NCBI RefSeq assembly: GCF_025602895.1
Contig: NW_026516257.1
Coordinates: forward strand, 223,501 to 287,500
DNA length: 64,000 nucleotides
Source of the DNA: Polychytrium aggregatum
Taxonomy: Eukaryota; Chytridiomycota; Chytridiomycetes; Polychytriales
Direction: 5' to 3'
Shown: piece after piece, positions 42,301 to 51,701 of the stretch
Layout of the letters: every line of letters begins with the position of its first letter
Position numbering within the stretch: the first letter of the stretch is position 1
Notes under the pieces: generated by a model
Databases searched by the model: none
Told to the model about the DNA's origin: nothing
What the model saw: the letters and a program-made list of their open reading frames with translations, nothing else
Translations under genes and position numbers: made by a program

Positions 42301-43307
42301 CCCACTTCCTTCCCTGTCGGTCCCTCCCAAGTGCCGAGGAAACAGCGTCGCTGTTCCTCGACAACATCTTCCGTCTCCACGGTCTCCCGGACAACATCGT
42401 CTCGGACCGAGGAAGCCAGTTCACCTCGCGGTTCTGGCAGGCCCTGTGCTCAGAACTCGGCATCAAGACCAGTCTGTCCACGGCGTTCCACCCCCAAACC
42501 GATGGACAGACTGAGCGGGTCAACCAAGTCATCAACCAGCATCTCCGCTGCTACACCTCGTACCAGCAGGATGACTGGGCGATGCTGCTCCCGCTCGCCG
42601 AGTTCTCATACAACAACCTCGAGCACACCTCGACCAAGGCCTCCCCGTTCCTGGCGACTTACGGCTTCAACCCTCGATTCGAGTCTCCGGTCCTTCCTTC
42701 CAGCCTCGATGTCCCCTCCGCGACCGACCGAGTCGAACACCTTCAGCACAACTTGGCGTTGCTGAAGGAGAACCTCGAGAAGGCCAAGGCGGACTACAAG
42801 CGCTTTGCGGATGCCCACAAGTCCGACGCTCCCAAGTTCGCTCCTGGCGATCAAGTCTGGGTCCTAACACGCAACATCAAGACCACCCGTCCAAGCAAGA
42901 AGTTGGACTACCAGCGCATCGGACCCTACAAGATCGTCGAAGCCATCGGTTCCCTCGCCTTCCGCCTCGACCTTCCCAAGGATCTCAAGATCCATCCGGT
43001 GTTCCATGTCTCCCTCCTTGAGCCCCACAAGTCGAACACCCTCCCCGGCCGCATCCAAGACCCTCCTCCGCCAGTCCGCGTCGACGACCACTTGGAGTAT
43101 GAAGTCCAGGAGATCCTCGACTCCAAGCTGGTCCGCGGTAAGTTGAGCTATTTCGTTGATTGGAAGGGCTACTCGACTGATCATCGCAGCTGGGAGCCCG
43201 CCAACTACGTTAACGCTCCCGACAAGATAGCCGACTTCCACCGCCGGTACCCCGACAAGCCTGGACTTATTGTTCGCAGGAGTGGCCGTAGTTTGGGGAG
43301 GGGATGA
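39348..43307 (+). CDS. Element II Pol polyprotein (protease, RT, RNase H, integrase, chromodomain)
   Basis: 1319 residues from the first ATG; the frame is open further upstream through the gag stop, so translation as a gag-pol fusion by -1 recoding is likely. Protease [11 protein letters not shown] (about residue 91). Reverse transcriptase [20 protein letters not shown], with YLDD at about 532-535. RNase H FVVESDASDFAIGCVLSQ and YEKELLAIKEAF. Integrase HHCC finger (GHPGIRRTRALISRQFWWPS, CDTCARSK) and catalytic core (TMDFITDLPES, SDRGSQFTSRFW, and HPQTDGQTERVNQ). The C-terminal chromodomain (LEYEVQEILDSKLV, FVDWKGYSTDHRSWEP; about 1248-1305) is the hallmark of chromoviruses and probably guides integration to marked chromatin. 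The stop at 43305-43307 abuts the 3' LTR. Confidence 0.95.
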   Translation: MAMCGMINVVGGGSHSVKPASSKGTSGSQMSLTELPISTPPANLVICSNHAADTDLCSEPSSCVSSISSSSPVFSASLVLPSGRSLSCQLLVDSGASGNFIDESFVDRFSVPLVSKSTPLPVQGVDGQPLSSGPITFETEPLKIVLGDYTQHLSFDVIKSPHQPVILGYPWLQSIEPRFHWARGLLCLPRPANHILKVVDASSLPSVSSVSPSPLPLVGDTPNVFPRASTDTTVVLASSPRTVCTREDDQNKVIAQRYSDCVPSEVPCSCAARPGPSGLVSVRPGLPGPVAPSPAPVRVQAIRYKSLEQSVLDTQSSPDPLTVFQVLVLPATDPDPTPLSTSIPEEYKSFGSVFSKQEADSLPPHRTYDCPIDLEPGKTPKFGPLYSLSEPELKALREYLDDNLVKGFIRPSSSPAGSPILFVKKKDGSLRLCVDYRALNTITVKNRYPLPLINEMLDRVRDAKVFTKLDLRGAYNLLRIRAGDEWKTAFRTRYGQFEYLVMPFGLTNAPATFQHFINDVLRDELDNFAIAYLDDILIYSADPTQHANHVKQVLAKLQAAKLYCKLEKCEFSKDKVSFLGYVISPKGIEMERAKLSAIVDWPVPRNVSDLRSFIGFSNFYRRFIDGYAKIAGPLTLLFKKSQVFRWSPDAHKAFQSLKEAFVSEPVLAHPDPSKPFVVESDASDFAIGCVLSQRGSDGHLHPCSFHSRTLMDAERNYSIYEKELLAIKEAFEVWRHYLEGAQHPVQVLTDHKNLEYLASARILNQRHARWSQFLSRFDLRIQYLPGPKNGKADALSRRPDYVPPSAPVSKEPPPLLPPSSFACAVRRSSDASSTRPVDLLKLIAEEQPKDPSLDQLRNDPKYVLKDGLLTFMDKIVVPESCRVPVLKSCHDPVAVGHPGIRRTRALISRQFWWPSIRKDVQAYVSTCDTCARSKVPRHKPFGYLQPLPTASRPWSLVTMDFITDLPESNGKTCIFVVVDSLTKMAHFLPCRSLPSAEETASLFLDNIFRLHGLPDNIVSDRGSQFTSRFWQALCSELGIKTSLSTAFHPQTDGQTERVNQVINQHLRCYTSYQQDDWAMLLPLAEFSYNNLEHTSTKASPFLATYGFNPRFESPVLPSSLDVPSATDRVEHLQHNLALLKENLEKAKADYKRFADAHKSDAPKFAPGDQVWVLTRNIKTTRPSKKLDYQRIGPYKIVEAIGSLAFRLDLPKDLKIHPVFHVSLLEPHKSNTLPGRIQDPPPPVRVDDHLEYEVQEILDSKLVRGKLSYFVDWKGYSTDHRSWEPANYVNAPDKIADFHRRYPDKPGLIVRRSGRSLGRG

Positions 43308-43692
43308 TGTGATGATCATGCACGTTGGGAACACGTGTGGACTGCTGCGCGTGATGCACCGTGAGTCATGTTTGTTTGTCTTGGCGTGTATTCCCTGATT
43401 GGCTGGCGCCGATGACTCTTACTTCGCCTCCGACTGCGCTGTGCTTCGCCCCTCTCTCTAGCAGCTCCGCCTCCCTCGCACCCCCATCTCGTCCCTCGTT
43501 TGTCGCTCCACCCCTCTCGCCCACTTTCGCCCTTCGGTTTCCCTCTTGGCTATAAAGCCCCTCCTTTCTTGCACCCATTTTGTATCTGCAGTTCGAACAA
43601 CACTTGTTGTTATCTGATAAGTCGTAATATAGCTTATCGTTGTTCGCCAAGCACCTGGTCGTCCAGTGTCGTTGCTTGTCGTGGTCCTCACA
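43308..43692 (+). repeat. Element II 3' LTR (385 bp)
   Basis: Same length and, by eye, same sequence as 37776-38160. It is preceded by the polypurine tract GGGGAGGGGATGA, which is also the end of pol. Confidence 0.93.
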
Positions 43693-45483
43693 ACAGCTTT
43701 GCAGCTCGGAGCTTCGAGAGGACCTGCTTGACGTGCTCTACATGCTGCGACGGATCAGCACTGTAGATCAAGATATCGTCAAGATACGCAATTGCGAACT
43801 GGTCCAACTCGGTGCGCAGGACGTCGTTGATGAAGTGCTGGAACGTCGCTGGCGCGTTGGTGAGCCCAAAGGGCATCACCAAGTACTCGAAGTGCCCATA
43901 TCGAGTACGGAAAGCTGTCTTCCACTCGTCCCCGGAGCGGATGCGCAGCAGATTGTAGGCTCCACGAAGGTCCAGCTTAGTGAACACCTTCGCGCCTCGA
44001 AGTCGGTCCAGCAGCTCGCCGATCAGCGGTAAAGGGTAACGGTTCTTTACCGTGATACCGTTCAGTGCGCGGTAGTCAACGCAAAGACGAAGTGAGCCGT
44101 CCTTCTTCTTGACGAAGAGGATTGGTGAGCCTGCTGGGGACGACGAAGGACGAACGAATCCCTTGGCAAGATTCTCGTCGAGATAGTCACGCAGAGCGTG
44201 AAGTTCGGGCTCGGACAGTGAGTACAGAGGCCCGAACTTTGGCGACTTGCCCGGCTCCAAGTCAATGGGGCAGTCATAAGGGCGATGCGGAGGCAAGGAG
44301 TCAGCTTCCTGTTTAGAGAAAACAGACAGGAAGTCCTTGTACTCCGCAGGCACTTCGACAGTCGCAGTGCTCGGCTCGTCAGTGGGCAGGACATGGACCT
44401 GAAAGATGGTCAGGGGTTGCGTTCCATGCCTGCATGCATCCAAAGACTCGCGCATCGAGCGGTAATCAATGCTGCAGACGCGGAGAGGAGCGTCCGAGCT
44501 GAGAGGAGGGGCGTGGACAAGGTCAGAATAATGTTCGACGGTTACTTTATTCTGAACAATGTCCGAAGAACAAACAACAGGAGGAGGTACATCAAGGAGG
44601 GAAAGAGAACTGACAACAGAAGAAGGGGTTTGGGAAGAGCGAAGGGGTTCGGGAGGAACAAGACAAGAAGGGGAAGACGAAGGTGGGAGCGTAGGAGAGG
44701 AGCTTAGATCAATCAAAGGAGTGGAATCATCAAGAAGGGGAGTGACATTGGAGGAAGTGGAGCAAGACGAAAGAGAAGTAGTGCATGGAGAGGGGTCGGA
44801 ATCAACAGAAGGAGGGAGACAAAGAAGACCGCGAGACCAGACAATCTTGGGCTCGGCGGTGCGCAACCAAGGAAAGCCAAGGATAAGTGGTTGATGTGGA
44901 GACCTGATCACATCGAACCGAAGGCGTTGCGAGACGTCCCCGAGAATCACCTCGAGTGGAGCAGTCTCGCGGAGGATGGGGCCAGACGACAGCGGCTTAC
45001 CATCCACGCCTTCCACTGCCAAGGGCGAAGCCTTGGAGCAGGTGGGGACAGAGTGTCGAGCAACAAAGTCCTCGTCGATAAAGTTGCCAGAGGCACCAGA
45101 ATCGACAAGTCCTTCGCACGACAGAGAATCACCAGAAGGAAGACGAACAGCGACGGGAACAACCAACGAGCAACGACGAACAGACGAAACACAAGACTTT
45201 GGTTCGGTACCAGCTTCGGCACCAGGGTTGCGGCTAGCACAGACAGTTAACTTTGCCGAGGGTTGGCAGGACAGCTCAGGTATTTGCACCTGTGGATGAG
45301 GTGCAGTTCCCAGTGACACCAGAGGTGCCACGGGTACTATGCCAGAGCTGAGAGTGTCCGCCGGTCCAGAGGCAAGGCGAAGCTGTCCGCACATCACTGC
45401 TTCCCCAGTACTTACCAAAGGCACCTTACCAATGTCTTCACTTTCGGAAGGCGGTGGGCACGGCTCCGGTTCAAGGCCTTCAC
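43693..45483 (-). CDS. Element I pol, 5' part: protease and reverse transcriptase
   Basis: Minus-strand open frame from the gag-pol overlap down to the element II insertion point. It shows protease ([16 protein letters not shown]), reverse transcriptase ([20 protein letters not shown]) and YLDDILIYS, and breaks off just after LSKLRAAKL. The frame continues correctly at 37770. Residues across the overlap (LSxGLxxEPxPxPP) match those of element II in the -1 frame. Confidence 0.88.
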
Positions 45484-45493
45484 TTAGAACCGG
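45466..45493 (-). promoter_or_regulatory. Hairpin enclosing the gag stop codon of element I
   Basis: On the minus strand CCGGTTC(T)AAG pairs with CTTGAACCGG, ten base pairs with one bulged base. The stop TAA (minus, 45484-45486) lies in the 5' arm, as in element II, although the stem sequence differs. Confidence 0.6.
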
Positions 45494-46461
45494 GCCTGGT
45501 CGTTTCCCGAACTGAAGTCTTGCACTTCTCCATCTTCGTAAACGATGGTGCGGATGATCCTCGGGCCGGGAGGTCCAGGGGGCGGTCCGGTAGCTCTGGT
45601 AGATCCAAACTTGACGGGGCAGTTTCGTACCAAGTGGCCCTTCTTGCCACAGTACAGGCAGAGTCCAAAGCGGCGGCGGCGTTGTTTCTCCTCGGCGGTC
45701 AGGGGTCCAGAGACGGCAGAGTCCACTTGCATGGGCTCGGAAACAATGTAGGAGGGGTGCGGCGGAGCGAGGACGGGCGCGGGAGCGATGGCGGGAACGG
45801 CAGCGGAGGCGGAACCAAAGGCGAACTGGGAAGACCGGTAGCGGGCAGGCGTGCTTCGGCGCTCTTGACGGCGCTCGCGGATTCGTGCATCGAGCTCGTT
45901 ACAAAGCTCGATGTACTCCTCCAGATCTCGTGGCAGAGGGCGAACTCGCGAAAGTTCGTCTCTGACATCATCCGACAAGCCAAGTCGGAAGAACGAGATC
46001 TTTGCACCGTCGTTCCAAGTCGTATCGGCGGCAATACGAAGGAACTCGGATGCATAGACTGCGCACGGGCGGTTGCCCTGAGACAGTGTGGTGATCACTG
46101 ACTCGGCAGTCCTGGCCCGATCAGGGTCGTCAAACACTTTGGAAAAGCGTTCTAGGAAATCGCCAAAAGAGTTGAGTCGGGGATCACCCATCTCAAGCAT
46201 CGGAGTCGCCCACTGGAGAGCCGGTCCAGTGAGCAGACTAATGACGAATCCGACCTTAATCGGGTCAGCAGGGAACCGGTGGGGCTGCATTCGTATATAC
46301 AGTTTGCACTGATTTACGAATGCCCGGAACCCTTGCCGGTTACCGTCGTAACGGTCCGGCATCTGCACGCTGTACCCAGCGGCAGGAGCATCGCGAGCTG
46401 TCCGGAGCTCGGCGAGCTCGGCCTCCAAGGCACGGAGGCGGTCCACGAGGGCAGGATCCAT
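45484..46461 (-). CDS. Element I Gag
   Basis: 325 residues from the ATG at 46461 ([20 protein letters not shown]); an in-frame upstream ATG at 46512 would add a phenylalanine-rich stretch caused by an A12 run and is less likely. Capsid motifs [34 protein letters not shown] and [11 protein letters not shown]; zinc knuckle [14 protein letters not shown]. Clearly homologous to element II Gag but diverged. Confidence 0.9.
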   Translation of the reverse strand: MDPALVDRLRALEAELAELRTARDAPAAGYSVQMPDRYDGNRQGFRAFVNQCKLYIRMQPHRFPADPIKVGFVISLLTGPALQWATPMLEMGDPRLNSFGDFLERFSKVFDDPDRARTAESVITTLSQGNRPCAVYASEFLRIAADTTWNDGAKISFFRLGLSDDVRDELSRVRPLPRDLEEYIELCNELDARIRERRQERRSTPARYRSSQFAFGSASAAVPAIAPAPVLAPPHPSYIVSEPMQVDSAVSGPLTAEEKQRRRRFGLCLYCGKKGHLVRNCPVKFGSTRATGPPPGPPGPRIIRTIVYEDGEVQDFSSGNDQARF

Positions 46462-46625
46462 GGCGGGACTGGGACTGGGACTGGGAAAAAAAAAAAAAGC
46501 GAGGAGGTTCAAGAACAGGAGAGCGAAGAGGGCTCAGACACAAGTGTGCTTGAGGTTCGGACAGGACTAGGAAAGGGGCGGGGCTAGGAGCGGAAGATAC
46601 CAAGCAGGTGGTATCAGTAGAAGAG

Positions 46626-46637
46626 AGTTCGAACAAA
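46626..46637 (-). promoter_or_regulatory. Candidate primer-binding site of element I
   Basis: Minus-strand TTTGTTCGAACT, one base after the 5' LTR. It is complementary over 12 nt to AGTTCGAACAAA in the LTR (plus coordinates 46726-46737), about 40 nt after the minus-strand TATAAATAG (46768-46776). Confidence 0.7.
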
Positions 46638-46638
46638 G

Positions 46639-47057
46639 TGTAAGGAGTGAACAAGCGCAAGGACGAAGACCAAGTGCTTGGTATGAGCTTTATTAGCTTT
46701 TAGCCCCGAACACCAAAGAACAAGTTTTGTTCGAACTGGTGTTCAACATAGGCTCAGACATGCAGGGCTATTTATAGACCGGGAGAAGGTCGAGGGGCAA
46801 AAGTGGGCGAGAAGGGTGGAGCATCACAGAGAAGCGAGAAGGGGGTGCGAGAGTGGCTGGTGTGCAAGCGAGAGAGGCTTGGCACAGCCCGGGGACATGT
46901 GCCGAGCGGTGGGGGAGGCAGGAAACCAGTAGACGCGGGTGGCAACGGCGCGTGCTCATGCATGGGGGCAAACAAACACGTGGGGACTCATGATTGGTGC
47001 GGAGGGCGAGAGCATGCGGGACAATCTCATTGGTCCGTTGTGATGCTGGTCATCACA
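46639..47057 (-). repeat. Element I 5' LTR (419 bp)
   Basis: Identical by eye to 35061-35479, followed by the target duplication TGGCC at 47058-47062. Confidence 0.93.
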
Positions 47058-47299
47058 TGGCCAGCGATCAGAATGTGGTCATCACGGCCGTGAACGTGCG
47101 TGTCAGCAAGGGATACGTTGCTGACGACGAAGAAGCCCTGCAGCATCTCAAGCCCTCGACCACCCCCGAACCCCAGCGACCGCCCTCGAGCGCCGAGAAC
47201 GCTATCCGTGCCAGCATCGACCGCTCGGTTCGTGCCAGCATCGACCAGCCCATCCGTGCCAGCATCGATTCTCAGCGTCCCAGCCTCCGCGGCAACTGA
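47058..47299 (+). pseudogene. Detached 3' end of the aspartic protease gene (cytoplasmic tail)
   Basis: After the TGGCC duplication an open frame of 78 codons runs to TGA at 47297-47299, in exactly the frame that left the protease exon at 35060. It begins SDQNVVITAVNVRVSKGY and contains three RASID repeats before ending PSLRGN. Removing the element and one duplication would rejoin it without a frameshift. It has no start codon of its own and is probably not translated. Confidence 0.85.
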
Positions 47300-48290
47300 G
47301 TAGCGGAATGTTTGGGACGTACGATGCAGCTTGACGCCAGCCACTCACTCTCAAGGTCCGACGTACGGTAAACGTACAAACACCACCACCACCACCACCA
47401 CCACCACCACCACCGCAAGACAGCATCCTGTTGCCCCCAACCACTCGCTCTAGACTACACCACCACCATTTTCGTGGCACTGGATACAACAATACTTTTT
47501 TTTTTCCTTCCTTCGTTCTTTGTTCGTATTTCTTGGGACTCTGCATTCCCTCCCCACCCTTCTCTCCTCTCTCTTCCTGGTCCTGTGCGTTGTTTTCATG
47601 TCGCTCCTCCTTCGTTTTTGCATCTTGATTGGCCCAACCATTTCCAACTGACCCGAAGGCGAAATCCACCGTGTTCACCCATCCTCTCACCTGTAATTTC
47701 CAAATCTATAGACGCTAGCCACTGGCCGCCGTCGCCTTAGAGTTATCGTGTGTCTCTGCCGCCGTTTTTATCCATTCTCTCTTTCTATCCCTTTAACGCT
47801 TGCACAAGCAGACAGAGCTCACTTCCAGTCCAATGTCCTCGCCTTTCTTTGTCCTGTATTTCTTCGCTTTTTGTTGTAGTATATGGAACAATATAACTCC
47901 TTGTTTTTACTTTCTATTTTGCCGTATTTCATCAAGCGACAACGACCTGACAATCCGATCGGAGTGGTAGTCTACAAGTAAGGTTTCGCTGTTTGGACAG
48001 AGCACAGACTTGAATCCATGGGATCGGTTTCTGTGAGTTCTGTGCCGCCGCTCTGGACGTGGTGTGCACCGCTAACCCCTGACATGACATGTGTGCAACG
48101 CAGGGCGCACTTTTTCGGTCTCTGCCAAGATGCTGCAGTAGTGCGAGGGCGAGCAGAGTGCGATGCAAGCTCAGCCAGGCATAATAACTATGATTCAGCA
48201 TGGTGGTCGCAGTTGTAAGTTAGACTCTAAGCTCCACAGATGGGCCAGATGTGGGAGTCGGATCGTCGTGGCTTGCGTAACTCAAACGAT
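47300..48290. other. Intergenic: former protease 3' UTR, (ACC)n and T-rich DNA
   Basis: A (ACC)n microsatellite spans about 47380-47413. Pyrimidine-rich, AT-richer DNA follows (47450-47930). No exon recognised up to the Vms1 stop at 48291. Confidence 0.5.
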
Positions 48291-50907
48291 CTACTGTTCG
48301 TGCTGCGAGGATGGCACCAGTTGTGGAGCGGTGAGTTGGAGCTAACGAAGCTAACAGATGATCACAAAGCCAATGGCGCGAGGAAAAGGGACTGCCAGTA
48401 AAGAGTTCGATCCACGCCTCCAAAGTCGCAGGACTGCTGAGTCGTGGCACCCACCTTGACACAGCCAACGGAGCAGTAGCGATATTGGAACTTGTCAAAC
48501 GACGTAATGCCTTCAAGGGACTTGCCGCAAGTGGCGCATTTGCTTTGCTGGGACCTCAGACGAGCCTCGGCCGCTTGTGCTCTGCGTGAACAGCATGGAA
48601 AAGCAGTGTCCGGATGTGAGAATGAGCCAGAAAGACGATGGAAACTCCCGGAAACCCCCAGAGCGATACGCAGTGCGTGGCGATGACGGACGATGGGTGA
48701 TGGGTGATGGGTGATGGGTGATGGGTGATGGGTGATGGGTGATGGGTGATGGGTGATGGGTGATGGGTGATGGGTGGCAGCAACGAATCAAATAGCCGGC
48801 ACTGCCCAAGCATCGCCAGGCGAGGCCAATTTCCAGAGGCCTTCACAGCCGAAATAGAGAGGTCCCGGGTCAAATGGCGCACCTTTTTTCGCGGTCAAGC
48901 GCCGCTCTCCGCTCGGGAGAGATACCGATAGCCTCGCGCTCTGTGGTCGTCAAAATCTTCCCCAAGACACCCTTCCTTGCCGCCGGGGCCGGTTCGGGCA
49001 GAGTTGGATTGGCCTTCAGCTCTTCTTCAGAGTTCTGTCGAGACCGTTCCTTCTTGTCGTTCACCTGCTTCTGCCTCTCTTTTTGCTTCTTTTTCTTGTC
49101 GCGAAGCTTCTCCTTCTGCCGCTCTTCCATCTCGGCCGTAAGCGGACCGGGAATGTTGGAGAGCTTGTAGTCCCATCGGGTGGGATGGGCAGCAACGAAC
49201 CTCCGGAAAGCGTCTCGGGTATCCTTGTTTGCTGCAACATCATAGGGCACTCGGCTAATTCGCTGGCCCCCCTTGGTGGTCGGATCGGCTCCTTGTTCCA
49301 GCAGATAGACAACAGCGTCGGCATGTCCGTTCAACGATGCGGCATGGAGAAGCGAAACATCATCCGGGATCAGCGTGTTGACGTCAATGGCATGGGCTTC
49401 GACATGGCTCTGGAGCTTTTCGAGCTGCCCTCTGCGAGCCAGATCGACGGCCTTGAGCACCATGGCAGAAGGTATGGGGATGTACGCCCTGTCGTTCTCG
49501 GCGCTTGGATCAGCGGCTGGGCGGGTGGCCTCTTCGTCGACAGCGCTTGGAGCCTTGAAATCGATCGCCGGTATCGATACTGGATTGGACGCTGCATTCT
49601 GATCGTCCAAATCAGGGGCTGGTGAAGTGCCGATATCTGCAGAGGGGTCAGTGGTTTCCACTCGGAACCAGCACAGCTCCTGGAGGCATCGCTGCAGCTC
49701 GCCAAAGGTGGGGCGGCGCGTGGTAAATGGGAAGCCTCGGACCTTGTCGCTGGAGGGTTCGAGAATAGCTGGATCGCAGAACACGACCGAGCGACTGCGA
49801 ACCGGCACCCGCACAAATACAAGGTCACTCTGGCGGATATGCTCCTTCCACTCCTCCATCAGCCTCCGAATATCTTCTCGGAGGGCCATTTCGTTGTAAC
49901 GACGAAGCTGTGCACCGGCTGATTTGGCCTTTCCCTTGCTATTGTCGTTGCTGCTCTGCGCACCACCCTGCTTGCGCCGGGTAGTGTATCGATGGAGCGT
50001 CTTGTGGACAAGGGCTTTGCCCGTTTTGCAGTCAAAAACCGCTCCGGCAAAGTGACCTGCAGAAGGAATCCACGGCAAAATGTCAGTGGATGTCATCGGT
50101 TTGTACTGCCGATTTGCACCGGGGCTGGGACTTGTGGTGGTGGGGGGGGGAGGATCATCGGAGCAGCCAGATTCATGGGCTGTGGTCGAGCAGGACTGTG
50201 ATACGGGCCACAGCATAGCTGACTCAAGACGGCCCGGCCAAGCGTGCGAAATGCACAGTGACACGCAGGTGGGCAATGCTCGAATCTCAATAAGACTCAC
50301 CAGATCCAAGCATGATGAGCGTCCAGGTAACCGGCTGCTTCGACTGGTATTCTTGAAGCTGCTTCAAACATTTGGCTGGGTCGCCATGCTCGCTGGCCGA
50401 AAGAGAAAGCGCTTGCTTATAAAAGCGAAGGAAGCGGGGTCCAGACGACGCATTCGGACCATCGGCAACTGAGGCGGTTTCGCCGGAATCGATCGTTGTG
50501 AGCCGCAGCGAGATGAAGGGCGAGCGATTGTGTTTCTGCTCCTCATCGTCACTTGACTCGGATTCTGATTGATCCGAGGCGTCGATGCTGCTGACGTCCG
50601 AGAGCTCGTCAAAGTCCTCCTCTGAGATGGGCAGGCGGCATTTCATCTTGAGCGTCATGTTGTAGCGATGCCAGTCCGATCGGAAATGGTCTCGCATAAC
50701 TGCTACATTGTTGAAAGTGACAAGATCATTGCCCTTTGAGCATGTAGCGCAGTAAAAGGCTTTTTCAGAATACCGCACGTCGGGTGCGTTAAACGGGCTG
50801 GAGTTGACGGGTGTCTGGCTGCCTCTGCCAGAGACCACGAGCGCTGGACCAGACAAGTCGATCGAGCCCAAGATCGACGGGGCAAGGGCAAATATGGAAT
50901 TGGACAT
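48291..50907 (-). CDS. Vms1/ANKZF1: peptidyl-tRNA hydrolase of ribosome-associated quality control
   Basis: Four minus-strand exons: 50301-50907, 48883-50056, 48455-48581 and 48291-48341; 1959 nt, 652 residues. The protein releases nascent chains from stalled 60S subunits and binds p97. N-terminal C2H2 finger FYCATCSKGNDLVTFNNVAV followed by HFRSDWHRYN. The VLRF1 release domain includes VHKTLHRYTTRRKQGGAQS (the catalytic-loop Gln of the GGxQS motif is present) and AGAQLRRYNE. Ankyrin repeats follow (DDVSLLHAASLNGHADAVVY, LLEQGADPT), then a long basic coiled coil. The C-terminal zinc element CATCGKSLEGITSFDKFQYR plus YCSVGCVK lies on a separate exon. The last 16 codons (48291-48341) are a short exon and less certain. 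ATG 50907 fits the family start. Confidence 0.9.
48692..48776. repeat. (GATGGGT)n heptanucleotide minisatellite, about 12 copies, in Vms1 intron 2
   Basis: Reads (ACCCATC)n on the coding minus strand, about 110 bp upstream of the acceptor at 48582-48584. Copies are nearly perfect. Confidence 0.93.
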
Positions 50908-51194
50908 TGTAACAATCGATGCAAGATTGGTTGGGAGATGGGGGGGAGTCAGTTGCGACTTCTTTTGGGCCGGGCGGACGGCGACGTGATATCGGGGCGA
51001 CGGCGAAGGGTGGCAGAGGTGGCAGAGGTGGCAGAGGATGGTGGAGAAGACCAAGGCAGAAGATCAGACCTTGAAAAAAACGGCGTTGGCCCTGCCGCAG
51101 CCCATGGCTGCTGGGCCACAACCGCACGTGGAGAGGCCGTGGCCGAGGGCGGTCTCGCTCCTCTGGCGTGGTTGGGGATCACAGCGATTTGAGT
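50908..51194. promoter_or_regulatory. Vms1 upstream region
   Basis: Upstream of the Vms1 start. It contains three GTGGCAGAG repeats near 51009-51036. No start-site motif is evident. Confidence 0.35.
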
Positions 51195-51579
51195 TGTTTC
51201 CCACTTTGTACATGAGCAAACGGGACACCCTCTCGATCCCATGAACATGTAGAATGTGATGAGCTTGCGTCAAGCTGAGCCATAAGAGGGGCGATGTGGG
51301 TGGCGGCGGCGCTGCCTGAACTGCTCAAAGTACTTGGCAAACCGCTGCCTCCTGAGACTGGATGCATCGCCCTTGCCTCGACGTTATGACGCATTGCCAT
51401 CAGTGAATGGTGCTCTTGGACACGCTGAACATGGAGGCAACTCCTCTCAGGCTATGGACGAGGGCGAAGCACCGCATCACAGAATGGTCGTGGCCAGCGC
51501 GCGATGGTATTGGGTAATAAATTATTTGATCAATGGTCAAAAAACCAGGGTGTCCCGTTTCTTTCTCGATTGGCTGTGG
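51195..51579 (+). mobile_element. MITE-like repeat, long form, copy B
   Basis: Homologous to 25857-26170: GCAAACGGGACACCCTCTCG near the left end, GGTGCTCTTGGACACGCTGA, CAGGCTATGGACGAGGGCG, GCACCGCATCACAGAATGGT, and the right end GGTGTCCCGTTTCTTTCTCG. The inverted AAACGGGACACC / GGTGTCCCGTTT blocks near the two ends support a terminal inverted repeat. No transposase frame. Confidence 0.6.
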
Positions 51580-51701
51580 TGAGCACTGAATGCCAGAGAC
51601 GACATGCCCCCGTCGGCCATGGGTGCCTCAGATCGAGATCGGCGACAACTGCAAATACACCCAGATCATCGTGTTCGGTCTCCATCGGCCGCACAGCACC
51701 T

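Larger units (their letters stand above)
37776..43692 (+). mobile_element. Ty3/gypsy chromovirus, element II, apparently intact (5917 bp)
   Basis: Bounded by 385-bp LTRs that read as identical (37776-38160 and 43308-43692) and flanked by the 5-bp duplication ACAGC (37771-37775 and 43693-43697). It encodes full-length gag and gag-overlapping pol with all catalytic motifs. It sits in the pol gene of element I in the opposite orientation. The intact frames and matched LTRs suggest very recent transposition and possible current activity. Confidence 0.95.
35061..47057 (-). mobile_element. Ty3/gypsy chromovirus, element I, with element II nested inside
   Basis: Both ends are 419-bp LTRs (35061-35479 and 46639-47057), flanked by the 5-bp duplication TGGCC (35056-35060 and 47058-47062). 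Reading on the minus strand: 5' LTR, gag, pol (protease, reverse transcriptase, RNase H, integrase, chromodomain), 3' LTR. Element II interrupts pol at 37771-37775/43693-43697. Without it, element I would be about 6.07 kb with pol still in frame across the junction. The LTR copies read as identical. Confidence 0.93.

Noticed and set aside
38692-42854. Several long minus-strand frames opposite element II gag and pol
   Set aside because: Shadows of strongly coding plus-strand retroelement genes.
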